A stretch of DNA of 64,000 bases from Psychrobacillus sp. OK032 (GCF_900111345.1 NZ_FOGY01000007.1:1-64000); one strand, 5' to 3'; shown: positions 44,521 through 53,236, counted from the first letter of the stretch. Notes: generated from the letters alone by a model not told the origin. Translations and numbers: made by a program.

Positions 44521-44539
44521 TTTTTATTTCCTCCTTATT

Positions 44540-44557
44540 TATCTTGAATTCGAGATA
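44540..44557 (-). promoter_or_regulatory. MhqR-like operator before mhqO
   Basis: The 18-bp sequence TATCTTGAATTCGAGATA is palindromic except for one pair and matches the remembered B. subtilis MhqR box (TATCTCGAATTCGAGATA) at 17 of 18 positions. A TATAAT-like -10 (TAATATATAATTAA, minus strand) lies directly upstream. Confidence 0.75.
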
Positions 44558-44650
44558 TGTTAATTATATATTAACAAAGGTTTATTTTGCATGTAAATAA
44601 TTAAGCATAATAGCTTTAAGTGTATCCTGTTTTCCATGAAGATAATATGT

Positions 44651-45347
44651 GCAATATAGAAATAATGCGTCGTAAGAAGTGTCCGCTAGGATTTCCGCTG
44701 CAGGGCGGACGCTATCCGCGGGGTGAGCGATAAGCCATCACCGCCGCTTACGCGTACGTTGTGATGTCTTATCTGTCTCACTCATCCCGCTGGAGTCGCC
44801 GCCCTTCCGTGAAAATCAGAGGAGCTTGCTGACTGATTAGTTTCTCGCTTGATAAACCAAAAGTTTGATTAGAATTGAAGAGGAAAATCCATTATTAGTA
44901 AATATCTAGTAAAATGATCCAGTAAATGGCTAAGAGCGACTAATTGGTCATTGAAAGCAATTGATCCTATAAGGAAAGCGACCAATTTATATACGGAAGC
45001 AATCCATTAATATTGTGAAATTAGACATTATTATTTGGAAATTAATAAAATAGCGAAGCTCATGTTCACTGATTAATAAGCAATTTTTTCATATAGTGAT
45101 TGCTGCTACTTTCGGCTTCGTGCAGCGGTTAATATTTCTTATTGGTTTGTGTTTTAGCTAAACGCTAATTAGTTAGCATACTTCGTTGATTGAAGCGGAA
45201 GGCGGCGACTCCAGCGGGAACAGCACGAGCTGAAAGCCCCGCAGGAACGCAGTGACGAGGAGATTGAAGCCGTGCCCGCGGAAAGCGTCCGCCTGGAGCG
45301 AAAATCAACTGCCCTTGCGGTATTCCACTGTGACGCATTATCTCTAA
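44651..45347. repeat. MITE-like element copy A5 (about 700 bp, full form)
   Basis: This fills the 942-bp gap 44521-45462. Left end CAATATAGAAATAATGCGTC (44652 on); inverted right end GACGCATTATCTCT (45332-45345). It has both internal GC-rich modules (44690-44820 and 45190-45310) and an AT-rich centre that aligns with A2 (for example 44830-44900 with 21340-21420, and 45060-45190 with 21580-21710). No gene is visible. Similarity to A2 continues leftwards to about 44613. Confidence 0.9.
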
Positions 45348-45416
45348 ACAGAGGCGGACCTTATGTGTTGAGAGAAAACTATACAATTACAGATACTTTA
45401 TAATTTCCACAATTAT

Positions 45417-45457
45417 AAAAAAACATCCTAATTATCTCGTATGGACAATTAGGATGT
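45417..45457 (-). terminator. Terminator of ypuA
   Basis: On the minus strand ACATCCTAATTGTC and GATAATTAGGATGT pair (with one G-U) around a 7-nt loop, followed by TTTTTTTA. Confidence 0.9.
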
Positions 45458-45462
45458 GCGTA

Positions 45463-46380
45463 TTAGTTAAACATAGAACGAATAGATTCAATTAAATTAT
45501 TAAAAAAGTCTTTAACACTTTGCCAAAAGCCTTCGTTATCTACAAGATTACCGACTTTTTCTTCAATTGTCTTACTTAAATCATCTAACTGATCTGACCA
45601 TTTGCTAAAATCGATATCTAGCTGACGAATACGATCCATAATGTCAATTAATAACTGACGTTCTTTTTCAGAAAGTTCAATTTGCAATTTTGTGAGCTGC
45701 TCAGATACAATCTTTTCTACCTCTTCACGAGTAACTGGGTTTTGTTCAGCGATTTGCTTTTTAATTTCTGTTAACAATTCGCTTACTTTCGCTTCATCAA
45801 TACCCGCTTCTTTTGAAAGTATGGTAGCAACAGATAACTCATCATTCGCTACATCTGTACGTTCAGTATCTAGCTTTCCACCTGTTACTTCATACGCCTT
45901 GTAAATACCGACTAATGCCGAATGACCAGTAACTGGTTTAGGAGCTGCAATTTCAACAACTGCATCTTGAATACCCGCTGTTAGCATTGCATTGGCATAC
46001 ATTTCAGACGTTACTTCTGTAATATTGTTCGGGGTAACGATATTAATAACTAGCCCTTTCCCTGCATCTTTTCTTGTAATCTTAGCAGAAGAAAACATTC
46101 TAGCAGACGCATCGCCGTCTTTTAAATAAGTAACCAGATCTTGCCCTGTTACTTCAATCTCTTGAACGTCAGAGCTATTTGTTATTTTCAAACTTTCTTT
46201 TACGCTATTCTTTTGATCTTCTGTTAGATTGCCACCGTAAACAACGATTGGTGCGCCAAACTTCTCATTTACTACTTCTTCAGTTGTCGACCCATCTGAG
46301 TCTGCTAGTGCAATAGACGGGGCAATAAACGCGCCTATTACTAGTATTATAGCCATTATGGTTTGCAAAAACTTTTTCAT
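45463..46380 (-). CDS. ypuA: DUF1002 family secreted protein (YpuA type)
   Basis: A 305-residue exported protein. The signal peptide (MKKFLQTIMAIILVIGAFIA, cleavage after SIALA) precedes a DUF1002 domain with YGGNLTEDQKNSVKESL and GHSALVGIYKAYEVTGG. A C-terminal region rich in coiled-coil heptads (about 200-290) ends in an amphipathic tail. YpuA function is unknown. ATG at 46380 follows AAAGGAG. Confidence 0.88.
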   Translation of the reverse strand: MKKFLQTIMAIILVIGAFIAPSIALADSDGSTTEEVVNEKFGAPIVVYGGNLTEDQKNSVKESLKITNSSDVQEIEVTGQDLVTYLKDGDASARMFSSAKITRKDAGKGLVINIVTPNNITEVTSEMYANAMLTAGIQDAVVEIAAPKPVTGHSALVGIYKAYEVTGGKLDTERTDVANDELSVATILSKEAGIDEAKVSELLTEIKKQIAEQNPVTREEVEKIVSEQLTKLQIELSEKERQLLIDIMDRIRQLDIDFSKWSDQLDDLSKTIEEKVGNLVDNEGFWQSVKDFFNNLIESIRSMFN

Positions 46381-46513
46381 TTCATCAAACTCCTTTCCAG
46401 TTGGCTCTCCCATTAGTACGTAAAAAGGAGCAAAAAGTTCCGAATAAATCGATTCTCTTTACCCCTTTTTTCCTACTTTAGGAAATTATAAAATACCCGG
46501 CATGTGAATAACT

Positions 46514-46606
46514 TTCTACAAGTGATTCTCCGTCGAGACTCCAGCGCCGCGCACAACTCGTCGCAGAAGAACGTTCCCCCTCGGAGGCAGACATAGGCGC
46601 TTACGC
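46514..46606. repeat. Repeat family B, shortened copy
   Basis: It begins TTCTACAAGTGATTCTCCG like the copy at 43022, includes CAACTCGTCGCAGAAGAACG, and ends AGGCAGACATAGGCGC. The central third of the long form is missing. Confidence 0.8.
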
Positions 46607-46615
46607 TTTTATTTC

Positions 46616-47476
46616 TTACTCTTTTACTTGTGTCCAGCCTTCGCTTTGCACGATTTTGCCTTCTTTCATAAGTTTACCAAGTGCTCGTTTAAATGCCGCT
46701 TTGCTCATCGTGAACATTTCCTGAATTTCTTCCGGTGTTGATTTGTCTGTGAATGGCATTTTTCCACCAACATCATTTAAATAACGAAAGATTGACTCTG
46801 CATCATCGCCTATACGCTCGTGTCTCCGTGGAAGTAGTGACCCATTTAAAGAGCCATCTTCTTTCGTATCAATAATTCGAACGGTTAGATCTTGTCCAAG
46901 TCTTGGCTCTTCCACACGTTCTGATTGATGTACGAAAATTCGATAGTTTTCTGGTACGCTTAGTAAAAACGTCCCGATAGGAAGTAATCGATAAGGTCTA
47001 GCTTGAATATTTTGATTAAATAATGTAGTTGGAGCATCAATATATAATTCTTCTACTCGATCCTCTGTTGCCAAACGTCCAAATAACTCCCCGTCTTTAT
47101 CTGTTCGAAGGGTCATATATAGATGGTCGCCATTTACTGGCCAAAGTTCTTTTATCTTAGGTAAGTCCTCTGCTTTTACTTGCACTTCTTTGGAAGTACC
47201 AATATCTACAAGAGCGCCTTCTATTTCAGAAACTTTGATTACTCTCGCCCATCCATAAGTTCCTTTTTGTATAGTGGGAAGTGCTGTTGTTGCAGATAAA
47301 TTACCTCTTCGATCCACGAATAGAAATACCTCAATCGTATCATCTACTTGTAAATTTTCTGGCGCTTCTGATGCGTTTAATGGAATTTCCATCGCTTGAT
47401 GCTGTAGCAGCCATTTTGATCCTTCTTGTGACTTTACTTTTAATTGTACAATTTCTCCTGATGCTAGTTCTGTCAA
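46616..47476 (-). CDS. cvfB: CvfB-type S1 RNA-binding protein (YitL)
   Basis: A 286-residue protein with tandem S1/OB-fold domains (about 1-60, 65-130 and 140-215) and a C-terminal winged helix (STPEEIQEMFTMSKAAFKRALG...). CvfB is an RNA-binding virulence regulator in Staphylococcus and is YitL in B. subtilis. TTG at 47476 was chosen because AAGGAGA precedes it and it gives the usual short N-terminus (MTELASGEIVQLKV). Confidence 0.9.
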   Translation of the reverse strand: MTELASGEIVQLKVKSQEGSKWLLQHQAMEIPLNASEAPENLQVDDTIEVFLFVDRRGNLSATTALPTIQKGTYGWARVIKVSEIEGALVDIGTSKEVQVKAEDLPKIKELWPVNGDHLYMTLRTDKDGELFGRLATEDRVEELYIDAPTTLFNQNIQARPYRLLPIGTFLLSVPENYRIFVHQSERVEEPRLGQDLTVRIIDTKEDGSLNGSLLPRRHERIGDDAESIFRYLNDVGGKMPFTDKSTPEEIQEMFTMSKAAFKRALGKLMKEGKIVQSEGWTQVKE

Positions 47477-47519
47477 ATGTATCGCTCTCCTTATAACCAT
47501 GGATAATAGTGGTTTTGTT

Positions 47520-47939
47520 TTAGTCTTTTGTTTCTTCTTTTAATGCAAGAAGTCTCGATTGCAGCTCTGGGTTTTCTTCCAAAAATAAAACCAAATCGGC
47601 AATTCGATCGATAGAATTCCAACTCAAATGATGTTCAATACCTTCAACGTCTGCATAAATATTTTCTTCTTCTACTCCGATTAATCGTAAAAAGTCTTCT
47701 AGTAAATCATGTCGCTTCACTAGTTTTTTACCAAGTTTCATACCTTTTGTTGTAAGGGTTAGACCACGATATTTTTCGTATATTAAGAAACCATCTTTAT
47801 CTAGTTTTTGTACCATTTTTGTAACGGAAGATGGTAATACCGATAATGCTTCTGCTATGTCAGACACACGAGCATATCCTTTCTGCTCGATTAATATATA
47901 TATTTGTTCTATATGGTCTTCCATGCTTGGTGTAGGCAT
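47520..47939 (-). CDS. mntR: Manganese-dependent repressor MntR
   Basis: A 139-residue DtxR-family regulator that represses manganese uptake genes. All six metal ligands of B. subtilis MntR are conserved at the same numbers: Asp8, Glu11, His77, Glu99, Glu102 and His103. The N-terminal winged helix is [20 protein letters not shown]. No mntABC or mntH operon is in the window, so it acts in trans. It is 43 bp upstream of cvfB. Confidence 0.95.
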   Translation of the reverse strand: MPTPSMEDHIEQIYILIEQKGYARVSDIAEALSVLPSSVTKMVQKLDKDGFLIYEKYRGLTLTTKGMKLGKKLVKRHDLLEDFLRLIGVEEENIYADVEGIEHHLSWNSIDRIADLVLFLEENPELQSRLLALKEETKD

Positions 47940-48113
47940 TTACATCTTCCTTTCATCACTTCTTTGTTCATTTTACTACATACTGTGACCTATCACAATT
48001 CAAGACCTATTTTCCTACAGTAGTTTGATGAACTTACCGCTCGTTCTTTTGTGAATTCATGAGAAGTGTTTCTTTATAAATGTATTGTGGAATTATTTTC
48101 CTAAACGGAAAAT

Positions 48114-48139
48114 GTTTAATACCCTATCTTAAAGGGTAA
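48114..48139 (+). promoter_or_regulatory. SigB promoter of a 51-aa membrane protein gene
   Basis: GTTTAA (48114-48119) and GGGTAA (48134-48139) are 14 bp apart, a perfect match to the SigB consensus, 41 bp before the start codon at 48181. Confidence 0.85.
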
Positions 48140-48180
48140 CTTTTTAATAACAACATATATCAATGGAAAGGATGTTCCAT

Positions 48181-48336
48181 ATGGGCAAAATATTATGGAC
48201 GATTATTGTAATATTAATCGTACTTTGGTTATTAGGTTTAGTATTAAAAATAGGCGGTGGACTTATCCACGCACTATTAATTATTGCGGGTATTATTTTC
48301 GTCATTCAACTTGTAACAGGAAGACGATCGCTCTAG
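48181..48336 (+). CDS. lmo0937-type small membrane protein, 51 aa
   Basis: ATG at 48181 follows AAAGGATG; the 51-residue product has two hydrophobic helices (KILWTIIVILIVLWLLGLV and HALLIIAGIIFVIQLV) joined by KIGGGLI and a basic end TGRRSL. This is the pattern of the lmo0937 family of small Firmicutes membrane proteins. It has a perfect SigB-type promoter and a palindromic terminator, so a general-stress role is likely. Confidence 0.88.
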   Translation: MGKILWTIIVILIVLWLLGLVLKIGGGLIHALLIIAGIIFVIQLVTGRRSL

Positions 48337-48368
48337 AAAAAGGTGTTGCCAATTGGCAACACCTTTTT
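48337..48368. terminator. Perfect palindromic bidirectional terminator
   Basis: A 32-bp perfect palindrome (AAAAAGGTGTTGCC with its complement around AATT) between the convergent lmo0937-type gene and the double-GNAT gene. Confidence 0.93.
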
Positions 48369-48376
48369 CATATGAT

Positions 48377-49486
48377 TTATGCTCTTGTTTTAGCATAAAT
48401 GCAAGTATCTCTTAAATTTTTACCATTAGCAGATAAAGAATCGTGGTGAAGCGTTCCTTCTAATGTGTATGATAGCCTTGCCGCAACGGAGCGGCTTCGT
48501 ACATTTTCACTATCACAACGAATTTCTACGCGATTTGCACGTAGCTCTTCAAACGCAAATTGGGTAATGCGCTCAACTGCCTCCGTCATTAGTCCTTTCC
48601 CTTCAAACTTACTATCGATCCAGTAGCCAATTTCAAATTTTCGTACATTCCAATCAATCCGATGTAAGCCAGAAGAACCTACAAATTCGCCCGTCTCTTT
48701 TAAGAACAAATGCAATCTTAAGTCTTCGCGGGTGATAAAATCAGCAACCGCTTGTCGCAAATTAGTAGTAGTCTGCTCCAATGTTTGTTTCGATTGCGCC
48801 CATGGCATCCATTCTTTTAAAGCATCATGCGAACTTATGATCGCTTTCCATACTACTTCTGCATCTCCTACTTCGGGTGCTCTAATGATTAATCGTTCCG
48901 TATCGAGTTCTTCTGAAAAGGAATAGTCTTCTGTTATATGCATTTCTGGATGAGAATCATCATCCCATTTTACTGGAGTTGCTGTTCCTTTTAAAAAGTC
49001 TTCTCTAGTCATACCATACGTAACTGCATCATAATAAGATTCTTCTTTCGGAGAAAACCATGCTTGACGGAGCTGTGCCTCTTTTACAAAGCCAGCGCGT
49101 TCAAACGTTTTACGCATGGCAAAATTATCTTGTCTTGTATGACCTTCTAAACGAATTTTTGCCTCCGGTAATTGGAAAACATACTCAGCTACCATTTTTA
49201 ATGCTCGAGGACCATAACCTCTTCCTCGTGCTTCATCTGCAATTCGCAAATCAAATAAAGGAATCTCATCTTGCAAGTCGTAAATTTTAACGATGCCAAC
49301 TTGTTCATTTTCTTCATTTTCTACCCAAAATGTTTTTACTTGATCGGATTGATATCCGCCTTCCTCGATTGTTTTTTCTATTAATTCTCTAGCAGGATGA
49401 GAATTTCCATGGTATGGCCATGTGTTTGTAGTCATGAAATGGATGAGCTGCTCTTGCTCTTCCATCGTCCATTCTGTAAGCTTCAT
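48377..49486 (-). CDS. Tandem double GNAT N-acetyltransferase
   Basis: A 369-residue protein with two complete GNAT domains. Domain 1 (about 1-165) has RIADEARGRGYGPRALKMV and NFAMRKTFERAGFVKEA. Domain 2 (about 195-365) is RimJ/RimL-like with DTERLIIRAPEVGDAE, IDSKFEGKGLMTEAVERI and NVRSRSVAARLSYTLEG. The second resembles ribosomal-protein or aminoglycoside acetyltransferases; substrates are unknown. ATG at 49486 follows GGAGGG. The gene ends in the shared palindromic terminator. Confidence 0.9.
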   Translation of the reverse strand: MKLTEWTMEEQEQLIHFMTTNTWPYHGNSHPARELIEKTIEEGGYQSDQVKTFWVENEENEQVGIVKIYDLQDEIPLFDLRIADEARGRGYGPRALKMVAEYVFQLPEAKIRLEGHTRQDNFAMRKTFERAGFVKEAQLRQAWFSPKEESYYDAVTYGMTREDFLKGTATPVKWDDDSHPEMHITEDYSFSEELDTERLIIRAPEVGDAEVVWKAIISSHDALKEWMPWAQSKQTLEQTTTNLRQAVADFITREDLRLHLFLKETGEFVGSSGLHRIDWNVRKFEIGYWIDSKFEGKGLMTEAVERITQFAFEELRANRVEIRCDSENVRSRSVAARLSYTLEGTLHHDSLSANGKNLRDTCIYAKTRA

Positions 49487-49505
49487 TTTATTCCCTCCGA
49501 ACATA

Positions 49506-51602
49506 CTATTTATGCACTTTTAATAGTCGTAATGAATTCAATACTACTAGTAAAGTTGCCCCCATATCTGCAAAGATGGCAATCCATAAAGTTAACCACC
49601 CCGGAATGATGAGCAATAGCGCAATAATCTTTAACCCTAAAGCAAACATAATATTTTCTTTAATAATATGCAATGCTTTTCGACTTAATCGTATCGTATA
49701 TGGAAGTTTTTCTAAGTCATCTGCCATCAGTGCAACATCTGCAGTTTCGAGTGCAGCATCCGTTCCAGCACCACCCATCGCAATCCCTACAGATGCTGCG
49801 GCTAGAGCAGGGGCATCATTTACTCCGTCCCCAACCATTGCAACTGCCCCATATTTTTCTTTTAATGCTTTAATAGCATTTAGTTTTTGTTCTGGCATAA
49901 GTCCTGCTTCGACATCTGACATGTCAAGTTTAGCCGCAATAGCGTTTGCTGTTCGTGCGTCGTCTCCAGTAAGCATAACCGTGTGCTTGATGCCTGCACT
50001 TTTAAGATCTTGAAGCACTTTCTTGCTAGTTGTACGCACTGGGTCTGCAACAGCGATAAACCCTTTGTATACCCCATCCTCTGCTGCAAGCATTACCGTA
50101 TTTCCTTCTGATTGCAATTGCTTTACTCGTTCAATTACTTCAGCTGAAACGGTGCTATTCGAAAGAATCCAAGATACACTACCTACTGACCACTTATTCC
50201 CACCGACAACTCCTTCTGCACCTTTTCCTGTAATAGACTGGAAATTATCAATGGTCAAGGCATGTATATGCTCTGTCTTTCCGTATTTCACAATTGCTTG
50301 TGCAAGCGGATGTTGGGAATACGCTTCAATTGACACTACTTTTTGCATGAAATCTTTTGGGTTTTCGGACTCAACAACTGTTACTTCAGGATATCCTTTC
50401 GTTAAAGTTCCGGTTTTATCAAAAGCAATTGCTCGTATACGTCCGATTTCCTCTAAGTGAATTCCACCTTTAATAAGCACACCTTGCTTCGCAGCATTTC
50501 CGATAGCCGTTACGATTGCTACTGGTGTGGATACAACTAAAGCACATGGACATCCTACTACTAACACCGCAAGTCCTTGGTAAATCCATGTTTGCCAGTC
50601 GCCACCAAATAATGGAGGTACGATTGCTACTAAAAAAGCAATTGCTATAATTACAGGTGTATAATATTTAGCAAATTTATCGACAAATTTTTGGGAAGGT
50701 GCTTTTTCCGCTTGCGCCTCCTCGACTAAATGAATTATCTTCGCGATCGTTGTATCTTCAACTCTTTTTGTTACTTTTACTTCCAAAGAACCTTCTTCAT
50801 TTAATGTGCCAGCAAACACTTCGTCACCAGTTGTTTTATAGGCAGGTACTGCTTCACCTGTAATAGATGCTTGATTGACCGATGAAGCTCCTTTCAACAC
50901 AATTCCGTCCATCGCAATTTTTTGTCCTGGTTTTACGATTAACACATCATTTATTTGAATAAATTCCGTATCGACTTCTACTAATTCATCGCCTCGACGA
51001 ATGGTTGCAGATGGGGGTGCTATATCCATTAACTGGCTAATCGATTGTCGCGCTTTATTCATCGAATATGCTTCTAATGCTTCACTAACTGCAAATAAAA
51101 AGACAACAACTGCCCCTTCACGCCACTCACCGATAATTGCTGCCCCAATAATCGCAATCGTCATTAGCGTTTTCATATCAAAATAAAAGCGAGATAAATT
51201 AAACAACCCACTTTTGAACATATCGTATCCACCAACTACAATGGCGATTACAAATAAGCTAATTGCAATAGGATGTGTTTCCTCATACATAAACGAGGCG
51301 ATAATCCCAATTACTAAAAAAACAAAGGAGATGGCCGTTACTACATTTTCTTTTCGTTTGAAAAATGGCGTTTTTTCTTCTTTTCGTTGTTTAACGGGTG
51401 CCACTTTAATACCGTCAAAAGCACCCGCCTTTTCAATATCTTCTACGGTAACATTGCCAACAACAGCAACTTTAGATGCACCGAAATTAACAAATGCTTC
51501 TTCCACATTTGGCAGGCTTTTTATATTATTTTCAAACTTCATTGCACAGTTTGCGCATGAAAGGTTTTCTAAGCGATATTCATTTTTAGCTGTTTTCTCC
51601 AA
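49506..51602 (-). CDS. cadA: Cadmium/zinc-exporting P1B-type ATPase CadA
   Basis: A 698-residue heavy-metal ATPase. An N-terminal HMA domain binds metal through CANC (Cys16, Cys19). The transport motif is GCPCALV in the membrane, the phosphorylated Asp lies in DKTGTLTKG, the actuator loop is ITGEAVPAYK, and the hinge is MVGDGVNDAPALA. The CPC motif and CadC partner indicate Cd/Zn/Pb export. The start is uncertain (GTG 51611 or TTG 51602, overlapping cadC by 17-26 bp); I prefer TTG because AGAGGGTG lies 6 bases before it. Confidence 0.94.
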   Translation of the reverse strand: MEKTAKNEYRLENLSCANCAMKFENNIKSLPNVEEAFVNFGASKVAVVGNVTVEDIEKAGAFDGIKVAPVKQRKEEKTPFFKRKENVVTAISFVFLVIGIIASFMYEETHPIAISLFVIAIVVGGYDMFKSGLFNLSRFYFDMKTLMTIAIIGAAIIGEWREGAVVVFLFAVSEALEAYSMNKARQSISQLMDIAPPSATIRRGDELVEVDTEFIQINDVLIVKPGQKIAMDGIVLKGASSVNQASITGEAVPAYKTTGDEVFAGTLNEEGSLEVKVTKRVEDTTIAKIIHLVEEAQAEKAPSQKFVDKFAKYYTPVIIAIAFLVAIVPPLFGGDWQTWIYQGLAVLVVGCPCALVVSTPVAIVTAIGNAAKQGVLIKGGIHLEEIGRIRAIAFDKTGTLTKGYPEVTVVESENPKDFMQKVVSIEAYSQHPLAQAIVKYGKTEHIHALTIDNFQSITGKGAEGVVGGNKWSVGSVSWILSNSTVSAEVIERVKQLQSEGNTVMLAAEDGVYKGFIAVADPVRTTSKKVLQDLKSAGIKHTVMLTGDDARTANAIAAKLDMSDVEAGLMPEQKLNAIKALKEKYGAVAMVGDGVNDAPALAAASVGIAMGGAGTDAALETADVALMADDLEKLPYTIRLSRKALHIIKENIMFALGLKIIALLLIIPGWLTLWIAIFADMGATLLVVLNSLRLLKVHK

Positions 51603-51960
51603 TCTTCTCACCCTCTTCTATCGCGTGTTCGTACGCGATCTTAACTAACTTGTTCACGTGATGATCCGCTAATGCATAATAAACTAACTTTCCTTTACGT
51701 TCGGATTTTGCCAGTGATAAATCACGTAAATATCGTAAATGATGTGATGCAGTAGCTGTAGAAGAACCGATTATTTCACTCACATCACATACACAAAGCT
51801 CTTCTTCTATTGTTAATGCATACGCTATTTTCAAACGTGTTTCATCTGCTAATGCTTTGAAAATTTTCGCAACGTTCGTTACATCTGGAAGTTGCTGTTT
51901 CACCGAAAATACAACATCTTCATTTACTTTTGTTACCTCACACATATCTTTCGTTTGCAC
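51586..51960 (-). CDS. cadC: ArsR/SmtB family repressor CadC
   Basis: A 124-residue winged-helix repressor. The metal-sensing cysteines are in ELCVCDV plus Cys7 near the N-terminus (KDMCEVTK), the CadC set. The recognition helix is SSTATASHHLRYLRDL. Cd, Pb or Zn should release it from DNA. The GTG start follows GAGGTG. Operator-like repeats lie at 51972-51990 and 52024-52063 around the promoter. Confidence 0.94.
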   Translation of the reverse strand: MQTKDMCEVTKVNEDVVFSVKQQLPDVTNVAKIFKALADETRLKIAYALTIEEELCVCDVSEIIGSSTATASHHLRYLRDLSLAKSERKGKLVYYALADHHVNKLVKIAYEHAIEEGEKIGENS

Positions 51961-51971
51961 TTTCTCACCTC

Positions 51972-51990
51972 ATTCAAATGTCTGTTTGAT
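51972..51990 (-). promoter_or_regulatory. Candidate CadC operator
   Basis: The inverted repeat TCAAA-N6-TTTGA lies just downstream of the expected transcription start of cadC, 12 bp before the start codon. Its half-sites match those of the palindrome at 52024-52063. Confidence 0.6.
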
Positions 51991-52000
51991 TGTTACCATC

Positions 52001-52029
52001 ATTATATGTTCAAACTATTCAAAAAGCAA
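52001..52029 (-). promoter_or_regulatory. SigA promoter of cadC-cadA
   Basis: On the minus strand TTGCTT (52029-52024) and TATAAT (52006-52001) are 17 bp apart. The -35 hexamer lies inside the right arm of the 40-bp palindrome, which suits repression by CadC. Confidence 0.75.
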
Positions 52030-52063
52030 GGTCATTCAAATATATATTTGAATGACCTTGCTT
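52024..52063. promoter_or_regulatory. 40-bp perfect palindrome at the cad promoter
   Basis: Two 19-bp arms (AAGCAAGGTCATTCAAATA and its complement) flank TA. The inner part ATTCAAATA...TATTTGAAT fits the ArsR/CadC operator half-site ATTCAAATA. On the minus strand it is followed by TTTTTG, so it could also be a terminator for upstream transcripts. Confidence 0.75.
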
Positions 52064-52112
52064 GGTTGTGAGCAGTCCGCGCTTTCAATAAAAAAACATC
52101 CTTGTAAAGGAC

Positions 52113-52135
52113 TCAATATAAGGATAATGCGTATA
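52113..52135. repeat. Solitary end of the MITE-like element family A
   Basis: CAATATAAGGATAATGCGTA matches the left end of A2 (CAATATAGGGATAATGCGTC) at 18 of 20 positions, but no element body follows. It lies in the 276-bp gap between cadC and murB. Confidence 0.6.
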
Positions 52136-52211
52136 ATAATTAAAGTGGTAAGCCTAATGTTGATTAGAAAGTTATTCAAATAACATTAAATTCACAATTT
52201 CTTTAGGCATA

Positions 52212-52248
52212 AAAAAAAGAACCTGTGAATATACATTCACAGGTCCAC
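52212..52248 (-). terminator. Terminator of murB
   Basis: On the minus strand GGACCTGTGAAT pairs with ATTCACAGGTTC around GTAT and is followed by eight T. The stop codon is inside the hairpin. Confidence 0.93.
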
Positions 52249-53157
52249 ATTCTCTCCGACAATTTTCACTTCAAGTTCAAGCTCCACGTCAAAGTTTTTC
52301 TTGACTGCTGCTTTTACCATTTCGATTGTACTAATATAATCGGTTGCTGTTGCATTGTTTTTATTAATAATAAAACCGGCATGCTTTGTTGAAACTTCTG
52401 CTCCACCATAGCCTTTTCCTTGCAATCCACTATCTTGAATAAGTTTCCCTGCAAAGTAACCAGGTGGGCGCTTGAACACGCTACCTGCTGAAGGATATTC
52501 AAGCGGTTGTTTAGATTCCCGTTGGAACGTTAAATCTGCAATTTTTGCATCGATTACTTCCTGGATACCGGGTTTTAATTCAAATTCAGCCGATAATACA
52601 TAATACCCTTTTTTCGTAATGATACTTTTACGGTAGCCAAGTTCGAGCTCTTCTTTTGAAAGAACAAGCTTCTCACCACTTGGTGTTAGAACAGTTGTTT
52701 GAACGATCACATCTTGAATTTCTCCACCATATGCACCGGCATTCATTGCCATTGCACCGCCAATTGACCCAGGAATACCGCATGCGAACTCTAATCCGGT
52801 GAGTGTCTCACTTGCAACCGCTCTTGAAACATCGATAATATCTGCTCCACTTTCAGCGATCACTCTGTTTCCGTTTATCGTAATCTTGTTCAGTTTTTCC
52901 AAACGAAGTACTATACCACGAACCCCACCATCTCGAACGACCATGTTAGAACCATTTCCTAGTAGCAATAAAGGAATATTGTTTTTATATGCATATTGAA
53001 CTGTAAACGCTGCTTCGTCTTCCGTGTCAGGTGTCACAAATATATCTGCAGTACCACCCATTCTTGTCATTGTATGCAGATTCAATGCTTCATCTATTTT
53101 TACGTTCTTCGAATCTATTTGTGTAATTAAATCTTGAAACCATTGTTGTTTAGCCAA
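52237..53157 (-). CDS. murB: UDP-N-acetylenolpyruvoylglucosamine reductase MurB
   Basis: A 306-residue FAD enzyme that makes UDP-N-acetylmuramic acid. FAD-binding features are LGNGSNMVVRDGG and CGIPGSIGGAMAMNAGAYGG; the catalytic serine of type II MurB is in YPSAGSVFKRP. The TTG start follows AAAGGA at somewhat long spacing. It stands alone between an HxlR regulator and the cad operon. Confidence 0.95.
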   Translation of the reverse strand: MAKQQWFQDLITQIDSKNVKIDEALNLHTMTRMGGTADIFVTPDTEDEAAFTVQYAYKNNIPLLLLGNGSNMVVRDGGVRGIVLRLEKLNKITINGNRVIAESGADIIDVSRAVASETLTGLEFACGIPGSIGGAMAMNAGAYGGEIQDVIVQTTVLTPSGEKLVLSKEELELGYRKSIITKKGYYVLSAEFELKPGIQEVIDAKIADLTFQRESKQPLEYPSAGSVFKRPPGYFAGKLIQDSGLQGKGYGGAEVSTKHAGFIINKNNATATDYISTIEMVKAAVKKNFDVELELEVKIVGENVDL

Positions 53158-53236
53158 AAATAGCCAATCCTTTCTTCATTAACCTAATACCTTTCCATAG
53201 TATGCGTGCTTGCACCTAATTTTTCAAGCAAAATTG

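Noticed and set aside
45165-45386. 73-aa frame in element A5
   Set aside because: Part of the same repeat; it crosses the element end and is broken by deletions relative to A2.
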